The notes below the pieces were generated by a model that was given only the letters and a program-made list of their open reading frames with translations, was not told the origin of the DNA and ran no database searches. A DNA stretch of 64,000 nucleotides from Pleodorina starrii (taxonomy: Eukaryota > Chlorophyta > Chlorophyceae > Chlamydomonadales > Volvocaceae): assembly GCA_030267565.1 (NCBI GenBank), contig BRXU01000033.1, positions 908,501-972,500 on the forward strand. The letters run 5' to 3'. Both the position numbers and the translations under genes were made by a program. Each line of letters begins with the position of its first letter. Position 1 is the first letter of the stretch. Shown here in pieces: positions 37,201 through 47,244 of this stretch.

Positions 37201-40200
37201 CGGCAGCTGCTCCTCAAGAGCGTCCATGTCCGATGTTTGCTGCTCCGAAGGCGGCGGCAACAGGTCCTCCGGCGGCTGCTGCGAGGCGGGCGCCGGCGGG
37301 GAGCCCCATGCGATGAAGCCGCGGACGTAGGCGGGAATCCTGGGCGGGGTCGGCGAGCGGAGATTACGCGCACGCCTCTTCGAAGTCGGCAATGTTGCGG
37401 GTCAGGTCAGGGCCACAGAACCAAGCAGATCAGCGTTGGGCTTTTTTTATGCAAAGCAGCTCGACAACGCTGCTTCCGCCCCGTCCGGTATCCCTCTGCA
37501 CCCGTCCCGCACCGCACCGCGGGTTTGGCAGCCGCTGCCGCAGCATGACGATACGGGGTGCGCCCTCGCCCTGTCCTGCCGAGGCGTTGGCGGGGGCAGC
37601 CGATCCAGAGCTTGTGGGAGCCTTCAGGCTGGTCTGCTGCTGGCCCAGGATGGGCGTGTTCAAGAAACTGCGGCGAGCGGGTTTCGGGGAGGAACAGTCG
37701 AGGTCAGGAGAGAGAGAGACGAGCGGTTGGTGTCCCCCCGCTGTTCACAGGTCGCATGGCATGCAGCACGCCAAAGCGCGAAGGAAGAAACTGGACAGCA
37801 GCGTCCGCCTGCCATCACCTCTTCACCTGCCTTCCCTCCTGCCGCCTCCCCCGCTCTCCCTCCTTCCGGCCGTGCTGTCACGACAATCCCCTCCAGCCTC
37901 GAGTGTACACCTCTCCCTGCTCAAGTGCACGCCCCCTGCTCTCCCCCATTCAACCCCCACCTTACCTGTAGTCCTGCCGCGCGTCCATTCGTGCGGGTGT
38001 GGTGGGTTCAATGGAGATAATGAGCTCCACCGCGGGCAGCTGAATGTCCTCGTCTTCGGAGCCAGCCACTGCGGAGCCGGACTCCGACCCGCCGGCGCCC
38101 CCGGTTGGGTTGGCACCTGCTGCTGCTGCTCCGGTCTCCCCTCCACCGGTGGAGTTGGTGCTGGTGGTCCCATTCGTGGCGTTGGCGGATTGCGGCGCCA
38201 GGTTCCCCGAGCCGGGCGCGAAGCCCAGGGCCAGCACGTACCGAGACCCGCGGACTCCCGGGACGCCGCTGCTGAACAACCAAGCCAGCGCGCCACACCG
38301 ATTAGCTGGAGTTGGACACAGGGGAGGGGAGGATTTAGGGTAACACGTTGGTCCACCTGGGCCAGCGCTTTGATTTCCCGACCCTCCCGACCCGACCCTC
38401 CAAGGCCATCCCGACCCGACCCTCCCGACCCGACCCTCCATGGCCTCGTGTAACCCCCGCACACCGCTGCAGCAGGGCAGCTTGGATCCCTGGTCGACGT
38501 TTTAGCTGATAACCCCGGACACTTGCCCTCCCTCCAGGAGGTCCCTCTGCAGGGCGCCGAGCCCTGCCCGGTCCACTCACGCAGTGCGGCCGAGGTGTCC
38601 GAGCACTTGAGCTCGAAGGGCGGCTCCGAGCTGCCGTTGCTCTCATTCGACGCTCCCGGAGGTGACCACGACTCGTCGGGGCCCTCAAAAAAATACTGGA
38701 TCTGAACCACCACCACCGTATAGGCCACGCGACAGCACATGACGAAAAGGAATGGGACGACGTGCGTCAGCGTCAGCGAGGCATGACCTTGTTGAGAGTT
38801 ACGGAACATTGAGCGACGACAAGTTTGGACTGGGCAGCAACAATACGGTATGTGGCATACAACCTTAAGACTACGCGGGGTGTCTTCCCCGGGAGTGCAC
38901 ACCTGCGACACGTCAGATATGGCCCGGCGCAATACGCAGCAGGAGTGCCCCTGGGCGACGGCCGCTAGCGCCCTCCCCCCCTCCGCCCACCTGGACAGTC
39001 TCCAGTGGAATGGGCCGGCGGCTGCCCACGTTGGTGATCCTGCATGCGGAGGCGCCCAAGGGGGCGAGCACTCATCTTACGACGTCAAGAGCACGATGGA
39101 ACACGCCAAGCAAGTCCAGGCATCCAAGATCCTCTGGGTCCACTGTCAACCGCCGAGGTGGCGGGCAGCAGAGAGAGCTACAGCTCGCGGTTTCAGGTGA
39201 CAGAGGGCGTCTTGCCGCCGCGGTTGCCACCGGGCGCAAGCACGGGCGCCGCATCGTGTACCGGCGCCGTACATGGGGCGCAACGGGGAAGCAAGGTTGC
39301 GTGACCAGGAGCGCCACCAGCAGGCGGGGTAAGCGGGGTGCGGTGTCGCGACCCGTCCCACATCCCCGCACTCACTTGATGTACATCTGGGTGAACGAGT
39401 CGGAAAAAAAGACCGACGCAGCCGAGGACTCGTTAGCGGCCGCCAGCGCCTGCTGCGCCGCACTCGCATTCGCGTCGGCGGCGCCGGTACCGGACTGCGA
39501 CCCGACCGTCATGTACGTGATCGGCATGTAGGACACCTGCAACACGCACGCGCGCAGTTTGCAGCATAAAGCGACATTAGCGGGCGCGCCAGACGCGGTC
39601 GCAACCTCCAACCCCCTTGTCTGGAAGTGGTCGGCCGGACACCCTTTCCCTAACAGCCCCATCTACTCCTTTCCCGCCCTGCCGTCTCTTCTCCTCACCT
39701 CCAGCACTCGGGGGATCTCGGTCAGCAGCGGCTCAGCCACCTGTGTCAGTGGGGGCGGACGCAGAGGAGGAGGCGAAGGCGCCGGCGAACCGCTGGACCC
39801 GCCCAGGCCGCTCCGCGCTGCAGCGTCCTGCGCGGGCGGGCGCACACCGGCCTCGGGCGCCTTAGCTGTGTAGGGTATCACCGCAGCTGCCCCATCGAGG
39901 TGGCGGCATGTCAGGGCCCATCGTCTCCAGACCCGCCCAGACAAACCTTCCCACTCTCTCTCCATACGTGCCTGCTGCCGCGACGCAGCCGAGCACGCAC
40001 ATACAAACACCTGCCGGCTCGCCGGCCCCCCGGTCCCACCCGGGGGCACGTACCCTCGCAAAGCCCATCAGATCCCGCAGCGAAGAGCAAGCCATGTTGT
40101 TGAGGTAGACATTGCTGGGGGGAGCGATCCGCAGGGGGGCCGTGGATGGGCCGTCGAAGACGGACGAGGCGGCGCCGTCGGCCGCCGGGGGGCCCTTGCG

Positions 40201-43200
40201 GCCGAACATGGCGATGGCGAGGGAAGGCCCGTTGGCGACAATCGTGCCGTTACCTGATGAGGAAACGACGAGAAGAAGCGGGCAGTGGCGTAACGGCGGG
40301 CCCGCCGCGAATTGGTGCTGATGCTAGGAAGAAGCAAACAGGACCCAAACCCGCAAACCCGCCCTGTGTAGGGCTCCTAGCGCGGCTTGCCCAGTTGCAC
40401 TACCCCGTCTCACCCAGCACTGCGACGCTCTGGAAGGGACGGACGATGGTGCCACCCGGCCAGGCATCCTGGGGCGAGGAAAAGGGCGCCGTACAGTACA
40501 GCTCACGGTGATGACGGAGATCAGGGCATACCTCCTCCCAGCCCCCAGCCCCCAGCTGCCAGTTCCGGTTTCCTTCCCAGCCCTCCGCCTCACCTGCAGC
40601 GTGGCGCTGGTGACGTTGGCGGGGACTGTGCCCGGTCCCCCCGCGTCATCGCTGAATATGTCCTTGCTGGACACCAACCGCTCGCCCGCGGCGAAGGCCC
40701 AGCCCAGCGCCCAGGAGCGGATGGGCGGCAGCTGCGCATGAGAGGCGAGGGCAGTAGGGAAGCAGGGCAGCAGGTGGAATGGGCGCCCACACGCAGAACG
40801 CACGGGCTCGAGATGCTCAGCTGGGACACACGGGCGCTACCTGAAAGCTGAGACAGATGGAGCGACCCTGCTGAGGTTGTGTGGCCGTGTGGAGGTTGGG
40901 AATCGACGTGGGGCTGGGCTGGGCTGCGCCTGGCGGCCTGACTGTGTGGTCAGACCCGCGGCACGGCCCCCATCGCCCTTGCCCTTGCCCGGGCCCCATG
41001 CCGAGCCCTCGCCCCGCCGTCCGCACCTGCTGCGCGGCGGGCACCAGCTTCCAGAAGCCCTGGAAGACCGGCCCCGAGCCGGGATCCGTCGGGTCGCCCA
41101 CGCCCGCGCCGTACTGCAGCAGGACCGCGCAGGCGCTGGCGTTGACAGTCGCCATGGAGGAGGCGCCCCCCGTCGACGAGTTCAACATCACCACCGGCGG
41201 CGATTGCTTCTGCTGCGCCAGGCGGCGGCGGCCGCGGCTTGGAAGGGTGCCCTGCATGCGTACAACCTCCATTGGCTGCACTGACACGGCGGAGGCGAAC
41301 AGCTGATGGCGCCTTGCGTCGCCGCTGGATTGGCCGGCGGGCGGTCCGTCCAGTGCACCTCCGCGAAGGACGAGTCCGTCGTACAGCTCGTTGCCGCCGC
41401 CCGCGGAAGCTTCCGCTCGAGTGGTGGGCTGAACGGCAGCAGCAGCACCAGCCCTTGGTTTAGCCGCTTCCGCTGCCGCCTGCGTCATCGTTGTCACCGT
41501 CGCAAGGCGCCGTCCCGTTCTGTTCGCCGGGGCGCTCCCCGCTGGGACCGGGCCGACCACGGGAGGGGCTGCGGCAGCGGTCGCGTTCGACGTGACGTTG
41601 GCGCTGGCACCCGCCATGGTGCCCGCCTGGGCGTCGGTGGCGTTGCCGTCGGCGCTGGTGTTGTTCGGCAACGCCGTCTGCGTCCACAAGGGCTGCACAT
41701 CCGCCACCACGGGGCCGGCCGATGCACAACAGTACACCTCAACCAGGCCGCAACTCTGCGCGGGCAAACAGGCGAAAGAACCAGGGGCGCCCTCAAACCC
41801 ACCGTCAGCTGCGATGGCAAAGGTTAGATCATGGAAGGAACGCGGGGACGCGTGGTACGGCACCTCAAGGCACTTCAGAAGGATCGATACGCCCCAACAC
41901 GGCAAACTGGTCATGGCCAACGTCGGAGGTGCCTCAACCCTGATCTCAGCGCCCTAGCGTGGAAACTAACACGGCAGCTGCTTATAACCGCCCGCCACTC
42001 GAAACTGCTTGGCCGACCCATTCGGCGCGCCGACCCACCCACCAGCGTTCCATCGCCCGCCTCTTGACACGCGCTGTTGGGCGGCAGCTGTGAGTTGAGC
42101 TGCTCCAACCGCTGCACCGCCGGCGGCGAGGAGGGCAGCTGGGCGACGGGGCCGGGCGCCGGTGGGGAGCCCCATGCCAGGATGCCGTCCACGTAGGCTG
42201 GGATCCTGAGGACGGGGCGTTGGCGGAGGGTGGCATCGGTGGACAATACTACTGCGAGCACACGTGCAGGGGCGCTATTATAGCAAGATAAGGGGTCCTA
42301 CGGTAACAGGAGCTGCATCCGCCAGGGCCCAACGAATGCCAGCAACGTTAGCGCGGCCGTCCTTGCGGCCTTGCGCTATCTCCCAGCTATCCGCTGCGGA
42401 GGTCCCGCACCTGGCGTTGGGCAGTGTCTCGCGCAGCACCACCATTCCAAGCTCCCCTTCGCCGCTCGAGGCTTCGGTGGCGCCCTGCGACATCTCCCGC
42501 TGGCCCCGAACGGGCGTGTCCAGGTAGCTGCAGGGAACGGGTAGAATACAGGTGTATGTGTGTGTGTGTGTTGGGGGGATCTGGGCGGGTGTAAATTCCA
42601 ACCGCGGGGAGATGGGGTCACCAAGCTGGCAGCTGGGGCGTCAGCGCGCGACCGCACGTGACCTCCACCGAGCTAGGGCCGGTGGGGACTCAGTGGACTC
42701 GTTGCGCCTTGGCGTTCCTCCCAGGAGGCTAGGGACCCAGGAGGCTAGGGATACAAGGAATCACCCTTGGTTGGCCATTTACCCTTTGCCTTCCCGGCCC
42801 GATAATCCCCGCAGGGATACCGTTTACGCACGCAACGCTCTTGTCACAGCAACGCCCACCTGTAGTCCTGCCGCGCGTCCATTCGTGCGGGTGTGGTGGG
42901 CTCAATGGAGAGGATGAGCTCCACCGCGGGCAGCTGCGGAGGTCCCGAGCCGGCGGTGCTCTTGGTCCCCTTTGTGGAGTTGGCGGATTGCGGCGCCAGG
43001 TCCCCGGAGCCGGGCGCAAAGCCCAGGGCCAGCACGTACCTTGCGCCGCGAACATCGGGGAGGCCGGCGCCGTACACCCACAACACCGCATCGCAGCCCC
43101 CGCCTGATCAGGGTTTCCGGGCCGAGCGTCGTGACAAAGCACAAAGTTGCGGCAGTGAGTGGGACGTGGCAGGTGGCTGGAGGGAGTGCCGATGGTGCAA

Positions 43201-46200
43201 ACTGTGGAGAAATCCGTTAAAGCGATGGCGAAAGCCACCAAACAGAGTACATGAGAAAAGTACTCAACGACCGTCACGGTGCCCCCCTCCACCTCTTTCA
43301 GCTGCTTTGGCCCATCGCCAACGACACGCGCTTCTGTAACTTACGGAGTCCCGGCGTGGTGTCGGAGCAGGAAAGCTGAAAGGGCGGCAGCAAGGCGCTC
43401 GAGTTGCCACTGGCAAGGCTGGAGCCATTACTCGCCCCCTGTCCATCCTCCGGGAGGCCCCACGGGTCCCACAGGTCAAGCGGGCCCTCGAACCAGTACT
43501 GGATCTGGGTGCAGGACCGGGCAGGGCGAGGAAAAGATGTCGGGACGCACCAGGTGAACGGCGGAGGGGCGCATGCACGCGGTGAGAGGCAGCCGAGCCG
43601 CAGCGGGGCGGCCGACAGCAGCACAGAGAAGATCCAAGGCAGGTGTAGTCACCAGCCAACAAGCCAGACACCGTCACCACCGCCTTCAAAGCGCAAGCCG
43701 CCCCCTTCAGGAAGAAGTGGCGCCCGTACCTGAATGTCCTCCAGCGGCAGAGCACGCTGGCTGCCAACGTTGGTGAGCCTGCGTGCGCACAACCGACATG
43801 TCATGCAGACAACCTTCCAATTCCGCAACATGTGACGATATGCCCTTGGCACTGCCCGGTGGAACCGACCGCGATGCGGCACCCACTTGACATAAAACTG
43901 GGTGTAGGGCTGCGGAAGGTAGGCAGCGGAGATGCCGGCGCTGGAGTTCAGGTCCGCTCCGGACACCAGCGTAATCGGCATGTATGTCACCTGCGGGGAG
44001 GGGGAACACACGCGCCGCAAGCCCACATTGGCCCCATCGTTCATCGTGTACAGGGGCGCAGTTGTGCGCGGCGCCACGTGCGCCTGTCCAGTGCACACCG
44101 CGCGCTGCACTGCAGAGGTCGCCTCGCCCGCTTCCGGCTTCCAAATAAAACATGGCCAGCTGTGGTGCGGACCCTCGGGTACACAACGGCCAAGCACGGC
44201 CCGTCTGTCGAAGTACAGTACAAGCCTCCCGACGGTATTCACCTTTCTCACGGGACCGAGCCCACTCCCACGCCACCCCTGGCCCGCACCCACGTACCTC
44301 CAGCATCCGGGGATACTCCTCCAGCAGCGGCTCAGCTGATCTGATTGGCTCGCGGGTGGGCGGCGACGCTGTGACGTTGGAGGCCATGCTGGCCCGGGCC
44401 CCGTCCTGCTGGGATGAAGGGGCGCAATGACGGGCTCGCTGCGGACGTCCTCTCATCCCCTTTCAAGGGGCTCCGTCGTCACCACCACGGCCTCTACGCC
44501 CCGACCCACCGCAAGCCCCTGTCCAGCATAACATGCCCCATGGCCCCGCGGAATCCTTTGCGCTCCAGCTCGAGTACACAGGGGCAACCCGTGTGCTGTC
44601 AAGCTCGGTGGCGGTGGGAACACCTGGACTGGCCCGCAAACGTACCCCATACGGTATGCACATGCAGAAGTATAGTGCGATTGACGCTGAGGACCCACCC
44701 ACCCTCGCAAGTTTCGCCAGGCCAGGCGCTGGCGAGCAGGCCATGCCGCTGAGGTACACATCAGAGGGTGGTCCAAACCGCAGCGGGGCGGAGGGCGGGC
44801 CGTCGAAGGCGCGCGGTGAGGAGGCGCTGGCGTTGGCTGCTGGAGGGCCCCTGCGGCCAAACATGCTCAAGGACTGCGCGGCTCCGCTGGCGGCCAGCGG
44901 TGTGCCACCTGCGCGCGTGGGGGCCAACGGAGATCCGGAAGCGGATACACGGGTTGATGGTGGTGGCCGTCGGGATGCGCGGGCGGTCGAACGGAGCCGA
45001 GTCCCAGCAGTAATTGCCAGCCGCAGTTTAATAAACGAAATGACTCGGAGGGAGAGAGAGACATGTCCACAGCGCTACTCGCCGTGGCGAGCAGCCGATC
45101 TCAAGGCGGCACCTGTGTGAGTGTGTGTGTGTCGAGGGCGGCACGACAGCACGAATCATACATATCAACTGGACATCGCAGTGTTCTCCCCGTCTCCCAC
45201 CGAACCTTACCCAGAACTGCGACGCTTTGGGCAGACGTGACGTTGCCGCCGCCGGGCCGGACGTCCTGAGGGAGACAGGCAGAAGGCAGGAGAGGGAAGG
45301 GGAGGAAATTACGACATGCGAGCTGCTTAGGCCAAGCACCGTTAGAAGGTCGGCGACGGATGACACACTATTCTTTCACCCTTGCCAGCTACAGGCGCTG
45401 GCCGGCGCCCCTTGGCCCGCAAGGCATGGTTCCGAAATGCTAAGCCGCATGCACGACACCACCCACCGCTACCTTCTCGCCCTGCCCAACCACACTCCGA
45501 CAGGCTGCCCAACCACCCTTCATCCATGTCCGGAAGACAAGCGTACTCCTTGGTCCCTTCGCGCCCCGGTCTCGCACAGCATGGTACCCCGCTTCTGGCT
45601 CGGCGCAACTCCGCCCTCTCTTGCCGCCGCCCAGCTGGACCTAGCCGTACCTGCAGCCGCACGCTGCTGATGAGCGCTGGCGTTGTGGTCGGCCCGTCCT
45701 CGCCACTGAAGACGTCCCGGGAGGACAGAAGCCGCTCCCCGGCTGAAAACGTCCAGCCCAGGACCCAGGAGTGAAGGGGCTGAAGCTGGGTTCGGCAGCA
45801 GGAGTTCATCAGCAGGGGACAGCGGAGGGCAAGGGAAAACTTGAATCTCTTTGGGTGGTGGCGCGAGGTGAGGTGAGATTAGTGCGATTGCAGGTGTCAA
45901 CACAGGCGCACGCTCCCGCGAGGAGCGTTCGCGTGGATGCATGCAGGTTTCAGTCCGGTGCCAGGTTTCAATCAGCCAAGCGTGGCAGAAAACACTGAAT
46001 GAAGGTCTGGGTGAAATGTCCCAAAAGCCCCCAGGGCGCACCTCCGAGGATGCGACCGTGAGCCTCCATGACGCCTGGAAGATCGGCCAGCTGTCCGCCT
46101 GCGTCGGGTCGCCCACTACCGCGTCGTATCGCAGCACGGCCGCGCAGGCCGTGGTGTTGATGTCCGCCGGGACGTTGACGTTGATGGCCGCCAAGGCGGC

Positions 46201-47244
46201 AGCAATGTCGCTGGTGCGGTTCGCCGCCCGGGGCGCTGGCGATGGCTCAGGCCGCTGTAACTGTTCCGCCGCCAGGAGCGAGTGGCCGACAGCGGCCGCA
46301 GCGCCGTCACCACTGCCGACCCCGTGCACGCGCACGACTTTGAGAGCGGGGCCTCCACGTGTGGCATCACCGGACGCAGCGGTTGCGGCGGTTGCGGCTT
46401 CGTCCGCGCGACGGCTGCTCGGGGTTGTCAGATCCCGACGGAGGAGGTGCCTGCCCGTGTAGCCGCTGCCGGAATCGTAGCTTTTCCCGGGCCGGCACGA
46501 GAGTGGGGGTGCGGGCCCGCCGCAGCCGCCGTACATGCTGGTCAGGCTGCCGCCAAGCAGCTGGCTGTACAGGTCGCCGTCGTTACTGCCGCTGTCATCA
46601 TTGCCGCTGGGCGGAGAGGAGTTGCTGCTAACGGGAGCTGCCATTGTCGCCGCCGCGCCGGCCCCGCGGACGCCAAATGCGGTCGCCAGGGCGTCGGTTA
46701 CGCTGCCCGCGCTGGCGCCTTTGCTGCCTGCTGTGGCTGCCGCCTTGGATGCAGCGGCCTGCTGAGCCGCTGGTGCCGCTGATTCGGAAGGCGCCACCAG
46801 CAAGGCGCGGCTGCGAGTGCCATCGCCGCAGCCGGAAAGAGATGCCGGGGAAGCCGCTGCGGCGCCGTTAAGCAGAGGAGGCAGTGGCCTGGGCAGGCGG
46901 GTTGCTGGCCCACGGAAGCCGTAGTGAAGTCGCGGGCGGCCGTCCTGCCCGACACCGCCGCCCCTCGTAAACCCAGCGGTGTCGTCTCCATCCGCGCTGA
47001 TAGCCACGCCTGCGGTCGCCGGTACTGACTCGGCGGCGGCGGCGGCGGCCGACAGGCCCATTGCGGGGACCGCCGACGGGAGGGCCGCCGTCGCCAGAAC
47101 CACCAAGAACATCAGCCAGCAGCAGTGCCCCGAGCCAAGGAGCCGGCCGCGGCTGCGGCCAGGCGCCACGGGCGGGGCGCTGCTCTCCCGTAGCCCGCTC
47201 CGCTCCGTGGGATGTCGGTAACCCTCCCAGACGTGACACCGCAT
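28254..47244 (-). CDS. Array gene 3: receptor-like kinase with two tandem CBM2-CBM3 ectodomains, complete
   Basis: Putative receptor kinase of 3,637 codons. Exons: 46042-47244, 45651-45785, 45211-45265, 44703-44908, 44298-44408, 43887-43990, 43730-43778, 43345-43504, 42860-43103, 42411-42527, 42043-42205, 41027-41755, 40594-40731, 40414-40468, 40054-40253, 39699-39827, 39376-39536, 38991-39039, 38581-38701, 37966-38305, 37518-37667, 37162-37339, 36170-36881, 35422-35863, 34448-35239, 33662-34145, 33343-33403, 33033-33109, 32863-32907, 32562-32631, 31974-32248, 31634-31784, 28254-31261. Start at the ATG at 47244; hydrophobic segment WLMFLVVLATAALPSAVPAMG. Copy A of the ectodomain joins copy B through exon 41027-41755, which has no membrane helix; a single helix lies after copy B, then an intact kinase and a 1,002-residue tail. 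Alternative: two genes, but there is no stop, kinase or terminator after copy A and all phases run through. Confidence 0.83.
31634..34620 (-). other. Kinase domain of gene 3
   Basis: LVGVGGFGRVYEGTWRG and KVAVKTV in exon 34448-35239; ERIVQLLGASLG and ALIMELCEGGNLGGRI in 33662-34145 around a Gly/Pro/Ser/Gln insert of about 110 residues; HRDLKPGN; DFGISRLR; DPYKSC..QQGGT; PNYMAPELFNG; DERADLYSLG; MYEALTRKVPF; a Gly-rich extra loop; LPDWVPRGLADLIAACW..NPRARP. All key catalytic motifs are intact. Confidence 0.87.
36170..36881 (-). other. Gene 3 Cys motif and transmembrane exon
   Basis: SCGVADSYCC, a long Pro/Ser stalk, and a helix TAAIAVGVSLGTVALFLGVG with LYAYLRPDCGG (about 36515-36612). A Gly/Arg and Ser-rich stretch (SSSSRSSSSS type) follows, then HRLQQQQPCLVSTNIHVTASEG. 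This is the only clear membrane helix between the N-terminus and the kinase. Confidence 0.82.
37162..41027 (-). other. Gene 3 ectodomain copy B (CBM2-like plus CBM3-like)
   Basis: SWALGWAFAAGERL, DAWPGGTIVRPFQSVAVLG and NVYLNNMAC complete the CBM2-like fold begun in the fusion exon. The CBM3-like part reads VSYMPITYMTV, MYIKITNVGSRRPIPLETVQ, IQYFFEGPDESW, LKCSDTSAAL, RYVLALGFAPGSGNLAPQS, VELIISIEPTTP, RQDYR, FIAWGSPPAP. CSDT and GFAPGSG.LAPQSAN are shared with copy A but not with genes 1 and 2. Confidence 0.72.
38376..38450. repeat. CCCGACCCTC-type tandem array in a gene 3 intron
   Basis: Irregular copies of a 14-bp CCCGACCCGACCCT-like unit, interrupted by short caaggccat/ccatggcc spacers, lie in the intron between the two middle CBM3 exons of copy B. 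Confidence 0.75.
41027..41755 (-). other. Fusion exon linking the two ectodomains of gene 3
   Basis: It begins like a pre-membrane exon (SCGLVEVYCCASAG) and ends like a first exon (CAVLLQYGAGVGDPTDP..FQGFWKLVPAAQQ) with the normal GTGCGG donor. Between lie about 190 residues rich in Ala, Thr and Asn with NTS, NAT, NVT and NRT sequons and several RR-type basic sites, but no hydrophobic helix. It is 729 nt and phase 0 at both ends, so it joins the two halves seamlessly. Confidence 0.82.
42043..47244 (-). other. Gene 3 N-terminus and ectodomain copy A (CBM2-like plus CBM3-like)
   Basis: The first exon has 401 codons: signal or anchor, long Ala/Gly/Ser-rich stretch, then CAAVLRYDAVVGDP..FQASWRL. 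CBM2-like elements continue with SWVLGWTFSAGERL, DVRPGGGNVTSAQSVAVLG (the usual Trp replaced by Arg) and VYLSGMAC. CBM3-like elements: VTYMPITLVSG, LTNVGSQRALPLEDIQ, IQYWFEGP, LSCSDTTPGL, RYVLALGFAPGSGDLAPQS, VELILSIEPTTP, RQDYRW, IPAYVDGILAWGSPP. The exon ladder is the same as in genes 1 and 2. Confidence 0.72.
42557..42571. repeat. (GT)n microsatellite in a gene 3 intron
   Basis: About seven GT units followed by a G run. Confidence 0.8.

Noticed and set aside
40817..41920. A separate gene starting near 41.9 kb for ectodomain copy B
   Set aside because: The frame is open through a normal acceptor at 41755 with the conserved SCG..YCC motif, and there is no N-terminal hydrophobic segment or terminator here; one continuous gene fits better.
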